From Aquificaceae bacterium (GTDB taxonomy: Bacteria > Aquificota > Aquificia > Aquificales > Aquificaceae), in assembly GCA_015487835.1 (NCBI GenBank), contig WFOY01000137.1, positions 1 to 6,687 on the forward strand: a stretch of 6,687 nucleotides of DNA, read 5' to 3'. Both the position numbers and the translations under genes were made by a program. Every line of letters begins with the position of its first letter. Position 1 is the stretch's first letter. Below the pieces are notes generated by a model. The model searched no databases, was not told where the DNA came from, and saw only the letters and a program-made list of their open reading frames with translations. Of this stretch, positions 1 through 5,754 are shown piece by piece.

Positions 1-1885
1 GACCCTCATAGCCCTCGCAGTAGCCGTGGGTATAGTTATCGACGACGCGATCGTTGTCCTTGAGAGCATCTACAGGAGGAACGAGGAAGGGCTGAGGGGA
101 ACGGAGGCGGCCGAAAGGGGAACGAGGATAGTCATATTCGCTCTCCTTGCCTCAACCTCCTCTTTAATAGTTATATTCCTTCCAGTCCTATTCTTAAAGG
201 GGCCTATAGGTACCTTCTTCAGCGTATTTACCCTAACCCTAATAACCGCCATAGCCATATCCTTTCTGGTGTCCGTCTCCTTCACGCCCATGATCTCGGC
301 AAGGCTCGTGAGACCAGGGGAGAGAAACCCCTTCATGAGGGCCTACGAAAGGTTCGAGGTGGCCTTCGACAGAGCCCTCCGCTGGGCTTTAGACCACAAG
401 CTGGTGGTGATCCTCGTGTCCCTCAGCACCGTTGTCTTAGGTGTCCAGCTGGCCAAGATGACCGAAAAGGAGTTCTTCCCCCTCGTTGATGAGGGGAGGT
501 TCATAATCAGGTTCGAGACGCCCCTCGGGTCCTCCTTCGAGTTCACGAACAGAAAGGCCAGGGAGATAGAAAAGGTCCTCATGTCAAACCCTTACATCCT
601 CAGGTACGGTATGGCCGTCGGGGAGGGTCTGATAAGACCTACCGTGAACGGTGGCATATTCTTCGTCACCTTAAAGGACAGGAGGGAGAGACCCCACCAG
701 AAGGTTGTGATGGGCATGATCAGAAGGGAGATAAGGAAGATAAAGGACGTCAGGGCCTCCGTGGATGTGCCCTCGGTCATAGGTGCGAGAGGCGGTAGGC
801 AGACGGACATCCAGTATGTCGTGAGGGGCGACTCCCTCGAGGAGCTCGCCAGGATAGCCCAGAGGCTGACCGCCTACTTAGAGAGCCTGGGAGGTTACAC
901 GGATGTGGACACGGACATAAGGATAAACCAGCCCGAGATCAGGATAACTGTGGACAGGAACAGGGTTTACGACCTTGGGATCTCGGTGGAGGACATAGCG
1001 AACACGCTGACTGCCCTCTTCGGGAAGCTCTGGGTGGGAACCTACGAGATAGGGTCCGAGAGCTACGACGTTTACGTGAAGGCCGAGGAGAGCTTCCTGA
1101 GAACCTACGAGAACCTGAAGAAGGTCTACGTTAGGTCCAGGAACGGAGATCTGGTCCCGATCACATCGGTGATAAACTACGAACTCGCCCCCGGTTACAC
1201 CGTTATAAACAGGTACAACAGACAGTACTCCTTCATGGTCTTCGCCAACTTGGAGGGCAAGACCCTGGGCCAGGCGATAGAGGAGATAGAGGGGTTCCTG
1301 AAGAGGACCCTGCCTCCCGGCTACACCTTCGAGCCCACCGGCCAGACCAAGGAGTTCCAGAGGGCCTTCAGAGGACTCGCGGTGGCCCTGATAGTGGCCG
1401 TTGTCGGGGTCTACATGGTCCTCGCCTCTCTCTTCGAGAGCCTGATACACCCCCTCACGGTTATGATCACCTTGCCGTTGGCTATATCCGGTGTTTTCGG
1501 GCTCATATACCTTACCGGGAACACCCTCAACGTGCCCTCCTATTTCGGCATCATACTCCTCATAGGTCTGGTGGCGAGGGACTCGGTCCTTTTCATAGAG
1601 AGGATTATCCAGCTCAGGAAGGAGGGAGAGCCTGTGAGGGAAGCCATAATGAAGGCCAGGAAGGAGAGGCTGAGGCCTATACTTATGACCACGCTCACCA
1701 TAATGTTCGCCCTGCTCCCCGTTGCCCTTGGCCTCACTGAAGGTGCTGAGCTAAGGAAACCTCTGGCCCTATCCGTTATAGGAGGCCTCACCACGGCCCT
1801 GCCCTTAAGCCTCTTCGTCATACCTGTGGTCTACGAGATGTTCGAGAGGGTTGGATCCTCGATCAGGCGGAGGCTAATTACTTAG
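1..1885 (+). CDS. RND efflux pump, inner-membrane transporter (HAE1-like), C-terminal part; 5' end outside the window
   Basis: This is a proton-driven export pump subunit of the AcrB/MexB type. Such trimers sit in the inner membrane and pass hydrophobic or amphiphilic compounds to a periplasmic adaptor and an outer-membrane channel. The reading frame is open from base 2, so the GTG at 26 is internal; 627 residues are visible of about 1,030 usual. Visible residues 1-20 are TM4 with the paired aspartates D14-D15 in VGIVIDDAIVVLE, matching the AcrB proton-relay pair D407/D408. TM5 and TM6 follow (about 44-64 and 72-96), then TM7 (about 134-149), the second large periplasmic loop (about 150-450, pore and docking domains), and TM8-TM12 (about 456-612). 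The RLRPILMT stretch of TM11 is present. TM10 reads GLVARDSVLF, where AcrB has Lys940-Asn941. The adaptor and outer-membrane genes are not in view. Its stop overlaps the end of the minus-strand gene beside it by 8 bp. HAE1 assignment is likely, substrate unknown. Confidence 0.93.
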   Translation, partial: TLIALAVAVGIVIDDAIVVLESIYRRNEEGLRGTEAAERGTRIVIFALLASTSSLIVIFLPVLFLKGPIGTFFSVFTLTLITAIAISFLVSVSFTPMISARLVRPGERNPFMRAYERFEVAFDRALRWALDHKLVVILVSLSTVVLGVQLAKMTEKEFFPLVDEGRFIIRFETPLGSSFEFTNRKAREIEKVLMSNPYILRYGMAVGEGLIRPTVNGGIFFVTLKDRRERPHQKVVMGMIRREIRKIKDVRASVDVPSVIGARGGRQTDIQYVVRGDSLEELARIAQRLTAYLESLGGYTDVDTDIRINQPEIRITVDRNRVYDLGISVEDIANTLTALFGKLWVGTYEIGSESYDVYVKAEESFLRTYENLKKVYVRSRNGDLVPITSVINYELAPGYTVINRYNRQYSFMVFANLEGKTLGQAIEEIEGFLKRTLPPGYTFEPTGQTKEFQRAFRGLAVALIVAVVGVYMVLASLFESLIHPLTVMITLPLAISGVFGLIYLTGNTLNVPSYFGIILLIGLVARDSVLFIERIIQLRKEGEPVREAIMKARKERLRPILMTTLTIMFALLPVALGLTEGAELRKPLALSVIGGLTTALPLSLFVIPVVYEMFERVGSSIRRRLIT

Positions 1886-2540
1886 CCCTGTAGTAGTACC
1901 TCACAAAGTCCACGTACAGGATCCCGTACCTCTCAAACCAATCCTCGGTCCCGAGGTGTTCCCTCTCGCACTCCGAGAGGGCCTTCATGGCAAGCTCGAG
2001 ATCCATTATGAACTCGTCTATCTTCCTGTTGTACTTGGCCTTGAAGTCCTTGAAGCTGTCCAGTATCTTCTTCCTCTCCGAGGGCCAACCGACGCCGAAC
2101 CCGGGCAGCGAAGCCATAGCGTCCCCGAAGGCAACAGCGTCTGTAACGAAATCCTTTGTGGCAATGTATATGGCCCTCGCCTTTATGAGGAGCACGTTTA
2201 TATCCTCTATCTTCCTCGGGCTCCTGCTTTTATAGCAGTCCCAGCACCTCTTAACTGCCTTGCAGGCCGAGGGTAACCTGGGAAGTCCCTGGGGTGAGGC
2301 GAGTATCTCCTGGTCCACCTTCGTGAGGGGAGAGTAGTTGCTCTCCATTATCTTCTTGACGACGTTCCTGACAGCGTCCATCTTTCCTAAGAGGTCAAGG
2401 GCGCTCGTTATCTTGCCTGCGTTCCCAGAGACCTTTAAGACACTCTCCGCACTGACCTCAAAGGGGGAGACAGGCTGTCCGTGGGAAACTCCCCAGACAA
2501 AGAACAACACCAGGACAACGGACCCGAAAAAGATCCTCAT
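1878..2540 (-). CDS. Exported protein of unknown function with CX5CX2C cluster
   Basis: I do not recognise this 220-residue protein. Residues 1-21 look like a signal peptide: MRIFF, a hydrophobic stretch to about residue 19, then SHG before Q22, so the mature protein should be periplasmic or outside the cell. The rest is rich in charged, probably helical segments (about 45-68, 113-143, 155-192) and has no further membrane span. It has four cysteines: C93, C99 and C102 form CX5CX2C (with a CWDC core), and C191 lies near the C-terminus. These could form disulfides or bind a metal. There is no CXXCH haem motif. I chose the ATG at 2540 over the longer frame from 2609 because it starts a clean signal peptide, has AGGAGG 5 nt upstream, and overlaps the stop of the preceding gene as ATGA, which suggests translational coupling. 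It is the second gene of a two-gene operon with the membrane-anchored exported protein upstream. Its end overlaps the pump gene by 8 bp. Confidence 0.8.
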   Translation of the reverse strand: MRIFFGSVVLVLFFVWGVSHGQPVSPFEVSAESVLKVSGNAGKITSALDLLGKMDAVRNVVKKIMESNYSPLTKVDQEILASPQGLPRLPSACKAVKRCWDCYKSRSPRKIEDINVLLIKARAIYIATKDFVTDAVAFGDAMASLPGFGVGWPSERKKILDSFKDFKAKYNRKIDEFIMDLELAMKALSECEREHLGTEDWFERYGILYVDFVRYYYRAK

Positions 2541-3118
2541 CCCCTCCTCCTCTTTAGGATAACGAGACCCACACCAGCGATCACCAAGAGAAGACCTACC
2601 GGAAACCACCCAGGCACACCCGAACCTTTGGATTTTTCCCCACCGCCTACCTCTTCGGGAGTGTAGATCACCTTGTGGGGTTCGGGGTCGATCTCGTCAC
2701 CCACGATTATCGCCAGGTAGAAACCGGCTCCCTCCGGACCCGAGACCTTGACCCTGAGATCGCCTTGGGTCCTCAACATAGCCACTGCTACGCCTTCCCT
2801 GTCTGTGGTCAGCGTCCTTTCGGGCTTTTCAAACCTGTACTTGTAGATATCGAGCCTAAGCACCTTGTCCTTTTCCTGAGAGATCAGGAACACGTTCACA
2901 GGTTGGAACACGCTGAGGTTCTCAACCAGAAACCCAACCCCCTTCGGACCGACCTTCCCCTTGGCTCCCGCACCGCTGAAGTTCTTCCAGTCCTCGAGCC
3001 TCTTCAGGTTCAGCTTGTAAACGGGCAGTCTGTCTTCAGTCTGCTGGGCCAACACCGCTGTGGCCAAGAGGATCCACGTGACAAGAGACAGTAAACCCCT
3101 TAAGGTCAGGATCGCCAT
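2537..3118 (-). CDS. Exported, C-terminally membrane-anchored protein of unknown function
   Basis: I do not recognise this 193-residue protein. Residues 1-24 form a convincing signal peptide (basic start, hydrophobic core, AVLA before Q25). Residues 25-155 look beta-rich, with alternating hydrophobic stretches such as VGFLVENLSV and FYLAIIVGDE. One segment (about 85-125) resembles a carbohydrate-binding or Ig-like sandwich in texture only. Residues 156-170 are a Gly/Ser/Lys linker, 172-188 a membrane span, and the protein ends KRRRG. This gives a type I topology: body outside, tail anchored. The linker-PGW-span-Arg layout resembles PEP-CTERM or PGF-CTERM sorting tails, but a plain anchor would look the same. 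The start has GGAGGGAGGG upstream with about 9 nt spacing. It is the first gene behind the promoter at 3159-3186. Its TGA overlaps the ATG of the next gene by 4 bp, so the two proteins are probably made in proportion and may work together. Confidence 0.82.
   Translation of the reverse strand: MAILTLRGLLSLVTWILLATAVLAQQTEDRLPVYKLNLKRLEDWKNFSGAGAKGKVGPKGVGFLVENLSVFQPVNVFLISQEKDKVLRLDIYKYRFEKPERTLTTDREGVAVAMLRTQGDLRVKVSGPEGAGFYLAIIVGDEIDPEPHKVIYTPEEVGGGEKSKGSGVPGWFPVGLLLVIAGVGLVILKRRRG
2546..2551 (-). promoter_or_regulatory. Ribosome binding site fixing the start of the CX5CX2C exported protein
   Basis: On the minus strand an AGGAGG core lies 5 nt before the ATG at 2538-2540, inside the 3' end of the upstream gene. 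It supports the ATG at 2540 over the in-frame ATG at 2607-2609, which would place about 23 non-signal-like residues in front of the signal peptide. Confidence 0.75.
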
Positions 3119-3158
3119 TCAGGTGAACCCTCCCTCCGTTTTGTCAAGGGCTTCCTCT

Positions 3159-3186
3159 ATTTTAGGTTTTTACTCTGGCATGTCAA
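3159..3186 (-). promoter_or_regulatory. Sigma70-type promoter for the two exported-protein genes
   Basis: Read on the minus strand, a perfect TTGACA (3186-3181) is followed by a 16 bp spacer and TAAAAT (3164-3159), a 5/6 match to TATAAT. Transcription would begin near 3152, giving a leader of roughly 33 nt that contains the GGAGGGAGGG ribosome binding site before the ATG at 3118. This is the best promoter match in the window. It overlaps the proposed tpiA promoter on the other strand. A second TTGACA at 3147-3142 lies too close to the start codon to have a usable -10. Confidence 0.7.
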
Positions 3187-3196
3187 CCTGTAAAAT
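3169..3196 (+). promoter_or_regulatory. Probable promoter for a leaderless tpiA transcript
   Basis: TTTACT (3169-3174, 4/6 match to TTGACA), a 16 bp spacer and TAAAAT (3191-3196) precede tpiA. Only 8 bases separate the -10 from the ATG at 3205, so the expected transcription start falls at or within about 3 nt of the start codon. No Shine-Dalgarno sequence lies in between (TTATTCTCC), which fits a leaderless message. The -35 match is weak. Confidence 0.5.
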
Positions 3197-3204
3197 TATT
3201 CTCC

Positions 3205-3945
3205 ATGAGGCTTATAGCCGCCAACTGGAAGATGAACAAGACGGTAGCGGAAACGGAGGATTACCTGACGAAGTTCCTGAAGATCCTCGGCACACCCGAG
3301 GACAGGGAGGTCCTTATCTGCCCACCCTTTACAGCCCTCTACGTTGCGGGCAGGATCCTAAAGGACACACCCATCAAGATCGGAGCCCAGAACTGCCACT
3401 ACGAGGAGAAGGGAGCCTTCACCGGTGAGATCTCGATCCCCATGATAAAGGAGGTCGGCTGCTCCTACGTTATAGTGGGGCACTCGGAGAGGAGGCACAT
3501 ATTCGGAGAGTCTGACGAGGTGATAAACAGGAAGCTGGTCGCCTGCTTAGAAAGGGGTGTAAGACCAATACTCTGTGTGGGGGAGAGGATAGAGGACAGG
3601 GAGGCTGGGATGACCTTCAAGGTTGTGGAAACCCAGATAAGGTTGGCACTGTCGGGGATAGAGGGCCTTACCGACCTATTGGACGTAGCCTACGAACCCG
3701 TCTGGGCCATAGGGACCGGGGTTCCGGCTAAACCTGAGGATGCAGTTACCGTTCACCGTTTCATCAAAGACCTCCTGAAAGAGATCAACCCTAAATCTGA
3801 GGGCAGGACAAGGGTCCTGTATGGGGGCAGTGTAAACCCCGAGAACGCCCCCGAGTTCATGAAGCATAAAGAGGTGGACGGCCTCCTTGTTGGTGGGGCG
3901 AGCTTAGACCCTGAAGCCTTTGCCAAGATCGTAAACTCCTTTTAG
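3205..3945 (+). CDS. tpiA: Triosephosphate isomerase
   Basis: This cytoplasmic enzyme interconverts dihydroxyacetone phosphate and glyceraldehyde 3-phosphate in glycolysis and gluconeogenesis. The 246 residues match the normal length of about 250 and cover a whole TIM barrel. Key sites are all present: N7 and K9 in AANWKMNK, catalytic H93 in VIVGHSERRHIFGE, catalytic base E164 in AYEPVWAIGTG (which also begins the flexible loop 6), the phosphate-binding YGGSV at 206-210, and GGASL at 230-234. The start is firm because MRLIAANWKMNK is the standard N-terminus. No Shine-Dalgarno sequence precedes it and a -10 element ends only 8 nt upstream, so translation is probably leaderless. It stands alone on its strand, without the usual gapA, pgk or secG neighbours in view. 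Its last 42 bp overlap the end of the opposing LptF/LptG-family gene. Confidence 0.98.
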   Translation: MRLIAANWKMNKTVAETEDYLTKFLKILGTPEDREVLICPPFTALYVAGRILKDTPIKIGAQNCHYEEKGAFTGEISIPMIKEVGCSYVIVGHSERRHIFGESDEVINRKLVACLERGVRPILCVGERIEDREAGMTFKVVETQIRLALSGIEGLTDLLDVAYEPVWAIGTGVPAKPEDAVTVHRFIKDLLKEINPKSEGRTRVLYGGSVNPENAPEFMKHKEVDGLLVGGASLDPEAFAKIVNSF

Positions 3946-4977
3946 AACGTAGATGCCGAGGGCAGCTATAAGTACCAGGTAGTACTGGGGTGGCAGGTTC
4001 ACCTTACCGGTGGCCACCTTGGGGGATATGACGACCACCCAGCCCACTATCAGGTTCAGGACTAGCACCAGAAAGGCTGTCCTTACGTCCCTCCTCCTGA
4101 AGAGGTGCCTCAGAAGCGGCACGACCACAACCAGACCCAGCATGGACATCCCGCCTCTGAAGAGGATCTCGGCCATGTACCTGTCCGTGTCGAAACCTAT
4201 CCTGCTACCTTTCATGTAGAGGGTCAGTAGGGAGGAGGTCCTGAGGTGCTCTATCTTCTCCGCAAAAAGACCCACCTCGCTAAGGTCTATCCCCGTCTCG
4301 AGGACAAAACCCTTAAGGTCCCCTGAGGGTGTGCCTTCCACGAAGCTGTAGGCTCTTCCAGCCTCTACGGTGAGCTTTGTGCCCGACCACACACCCACCC
4401 TGCTCTCCACAACGCCAAGCACATCTCCCCTAAGGGATGTGACCAGGAGGAACAGGTTGGCGAACCTGCCAGTGATCACGTCCAGGCTGTCCACGTAGAC
4501 GTAGTATCTCTTCCCTTCGGTGGTCTTCACGAACCAGAGGTCCTCAACTATCCTGCCAACCTCCTGCTTTTTTTTAAAGACCTTCTCCATATACCAGACC
4601 TTCTTGAACAGTCCAGGTATGAAGCTCTCGTTGAGTACGAGGAAGGTAACCGAGAAGAGGCTGACGGCGACTATAACCGGCAGGGAGAACCTGAGGGGGG
4701 ACAGCCCAAAGCTCTGGGCCGTGAGGTCGATCCTTTTGGAGAAGATCCTCCTCAGGAGGACTATAACGGACACCCCTGCGAGGAGCGGAAACATTATGTA
4801 TATCCCTAAAGGCAGGAGATATACAGAGTACCTAACTCCAAGATCCAAGCTCCTTACCTTGAACGCTATCATAAACTCGGCCAAACTGTAGAGGAGTATG
4901 ATCACCACGGAGACCAAGATGGACGTGGCAAGTATCTTCAGGAAGTTGACCAGGATGTAACGGTCGAAAATGTTCAT
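3904..4977 (-). CDS. LptF/LptG (YjgP/YjgQ) family permease, LPS export
   Basis: This is a 357-residue membrane subunit of the Lpt machine, which extracts lipopolysaccharide from the inner membrane with the LptB ATPase and passes it to the periplasmic bridge. The layout is right for the family: three N-terminal spans (about 12-34, 56-77, 100-118), a periplasmic beta-jellyroll (about 120-270), and three C-terminal spans (about 275-290, 300-317, 331-347). Family-like features are the N-terminal DRYIL, the coupling-helix region around 80-95 (SKRIDLTAQSFGLSP), NE at 116-117 after TM3, and YMAEILFRGG before TM4. I cannot decide between LptF and LptG. The start is the ATG at 4977. An upstream ATG at 5094 in the same frame would run antisense through the tRNA gene and adds the false peptide RDSNPRR. 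No Shine-Dalgarno sequence is seen. An A8 run (minus strand, 4575-4568) occurs at codons F-K-K-K-Q. Its end overlaps tpiA by 42 bp. Confidence 0.9.
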   Translation of the reverse strand: MNIFDRYILVNFLKILATSILVSVVIILLYSLAEFMIAFKVRSLDLGVRYSVYLLPLGIYIMFPLLAGVSVIVLLRRIFSKRIDLTAQSFGLSPLRFSLPVIVAVSLFSVTFLVLNESFIPGLFKKVWYMEKVFKKKQEVGRIVEDLWFVKTTEGKRYYVYVDSLDVITGRFANLFLLVTSLRGDVLGVVESRVGVWSGTKLTVEAGRAYSFVEGTPSGDLKGFVLETGIDLSEVGLFAEKIEHLRTSSLLTLYMKGSRIGFDTDRYMAEILFRGGMSMLGLVVVVPLLRHLFRRRDVRTAFLVLVLNLIVGWVVVISPKVATGKVNLPPQYYLVLIAALGIYVLKGVYDLGKGFRV

Positions 4978-4980
4978 GGG

Positions 4981-4989
4981 TGATATAAT
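4981..4989 (+). promoter_or_regulatory. Extended -10 promoter element for tRNA-Ser and probably thiE
   Basis: TGATATAAT is a perfect TATAAT (4984-4989) with the TGn extension. No good -35 is seen at the proper distance (around 4961-4966 the sequence is CGGTCG); the TTGACC at 4946-4951 is too far away. The expected transcription start near 4996 gives a tRNA 5' leader of only about 5 nt. On the opposite strand the overlapping bases 4993-4988 read TAAAAT and could serve the LptF/LptG-family gene. Confidence 0.6.
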
Positions 4990-4993
4990 TTTA
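4988..4993 (-). promoter_or_regulatory. Possible -10 element for the LptF/LptG-family gene
   Basis: On the minus strand TAAAAT (4993-4988) is followed 10 bases later by the ATG at 4977, and a second candidate TATATC (4987-4982) lies even closer. Either would give a leader of 0 to about 4 nt. The region that would be the -35 lies inside the 5' half of the tRNA gene and does not resemble TTGACA, so the call rests on position and the -10 match alone. Confidence 0.35.
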
Positions 4994-5000
4994 AAACTCA

Positions 5001-5091
<91 letters not shown>

Positions 5092-5092
5092 C

Positions 5093-5100
5093 AAAGGAGG
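5093..5100 (+). promoter_or_regulatory. Ribosome binding site of thiE, one base after the tRNA CCA
   Basis: AAAGGAGG lies 5 nt before the ATG at 5106 and begins just one base after the encoded CCA of tRNA-Ser. Cleavage at the tRNA 3' end would release a thiE message whose 5' end is practically the ribosome binding site. Confidence 0.8.
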
Positions 5101-5105
5101 AAGAG

Positions 5106-5753
5106 ATGAACCTTACGCTATACCTCATAACCGACGACCGTTACTTCAAGGACAGGGACCTTTTTAAGACCGTAGAGGAGGCCCTCCAGGGAGGCATAAC
5201 CGCAGTTCAGTACAGGTTCAAGACCAAGGACACCAGGCAGATGTACGAGGAACTCTTGAAACTCAGGGACATAACTAAAAGATACGGGGCGGACCTTGTG
5301 GTCAACGACAGGCCCGACCTGGCGCTCGCTGTTGAGGCTGACGGTGTCCACGTCGGCAAGGAGGACATGCCTCCCGAGGCGGTCAGAAAGGTCGTAGGTG
5401 ACAGGATGTACGTAGGCTACACGGTGAACTCCTTAGAGGATCTGGAGAGGGCCCAGGAACTCCCCATAGACTACATAGGTTTCGGGTCTGTTTACCCCAC
5501 ATCTACAAAGGACAGCTACAGGCTGGTGGGCCTCGACGCCCTTGCGGAGGCCGTCAGGGTGTCAAAAAAGCCGATCGTAGCCATAGGGGGGATAATGCCC
5601 TACAGGGTCCCGGATGTTATAAAGACCGGTTGTAGGAACATAGCCATGTCCTCGGGGATCTTAGGCTTTGCCGATGTTAGAAAGGCGACCCTTGAGGTGA
5701 AGCGTGCCTACCAGGAGACCATGAGACAACTCATGCTCATGGGGAGGTTGTGA
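5106..5753 (+). CDS. thiE: Thiamine phosphate synthase
   Basis: This cytoplasmic TIM-barrel enzyme joins HMP pyrophosphate and thiazole phosphate to make thiamine monophosphate, releasing pyrophosphate. The 215 residues match the family length of about 210-220. Recognisable motifs in order are YLITD (6-10), ITAVQYRFK (31-39) in place of the usual VQLREK, VVNDRPDLA (65-73) with substrate/Mg2+-site D68, ADGVHVGKED (78-87) with D87, DYIGFGSVYPTSTK (122-135), PIVAIGGI (156-163) and the phosphate loop around 180-185. Q35, R37 and K39 of the QLREK signature are kept, but its Glu is Phe (F38). The usual SxH after the GQxD motif reads YTVNS (105-109). These are probably lineage changes, since the rest is intact. 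It starts 14 bases after tRNA-Ser. Its stop is one base before the next gene, so that gene is probably translated from the same message. No THI-box riboswitch is possible in such a short leader. Confidence 0.95.
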   Translation: MNLTLYLITDDRYFKDRDLFKTVEEALQGGITAVQYRFKTKDTRQMYEELLKLRDITKRYGADLVVNDRPDLALAVEADGVHVGKEDMPPEAVRKVVGDRMYVGYTVNSLEDLERAQELPIDYIGFGSVYPTSTKDSYRLVGLDALAEAVRVSKKPIVAIGGIMPYRVPDVIKTGCRNIAMSSGILGFADVRKATLEVKRAYQETMRQLMLMGRL

Positions 5754-5754
5754 T

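Noticed and set aside
878..1450. 190-codon open frame on the minus strand inside the pump gene
   Set aside because: It is a shadow frame rich in Gly, Val, Leu and Pro, with no family resemblance, lying wholly within a clearly coding RND sequence.
2235..2246. c-type haem site in the exported cysteine protein
   Set aside because: The CWDC motif is followed by Tyr, not the His required in CXXCH.
2541..2609. Longer start for the CX5CX2C exported protein
   Set aside because: The extra 23 residues are polar and would bury the signal peptide, and they only mirror the other frame of the upstream gene. The ATG at 2540 has a better ribosome binding site and an ATGA junction.
1956..3094. Several plus-strand open frames of 61-139 codons opposite the exported-protein genes
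   Set aside because: Their translations look like antisense of the minus-strand genes. The minus-strand frames have signal peptides, ribosome binding sites and a promoter, and the plus-strand ones do not.
3142..3147. Second TTGACA on the minus strand near the first exported-protein gene
   Set aside because: A -10 at the right distance would fall at the start codon, and no TATAAT-like sequence is there.
5092..5105. Thiamine (THI-box) riboswitch ahead of thiE
   Set aside because: Only 14 bases separate the tRNA from the start codon, too few for any riboswitch.
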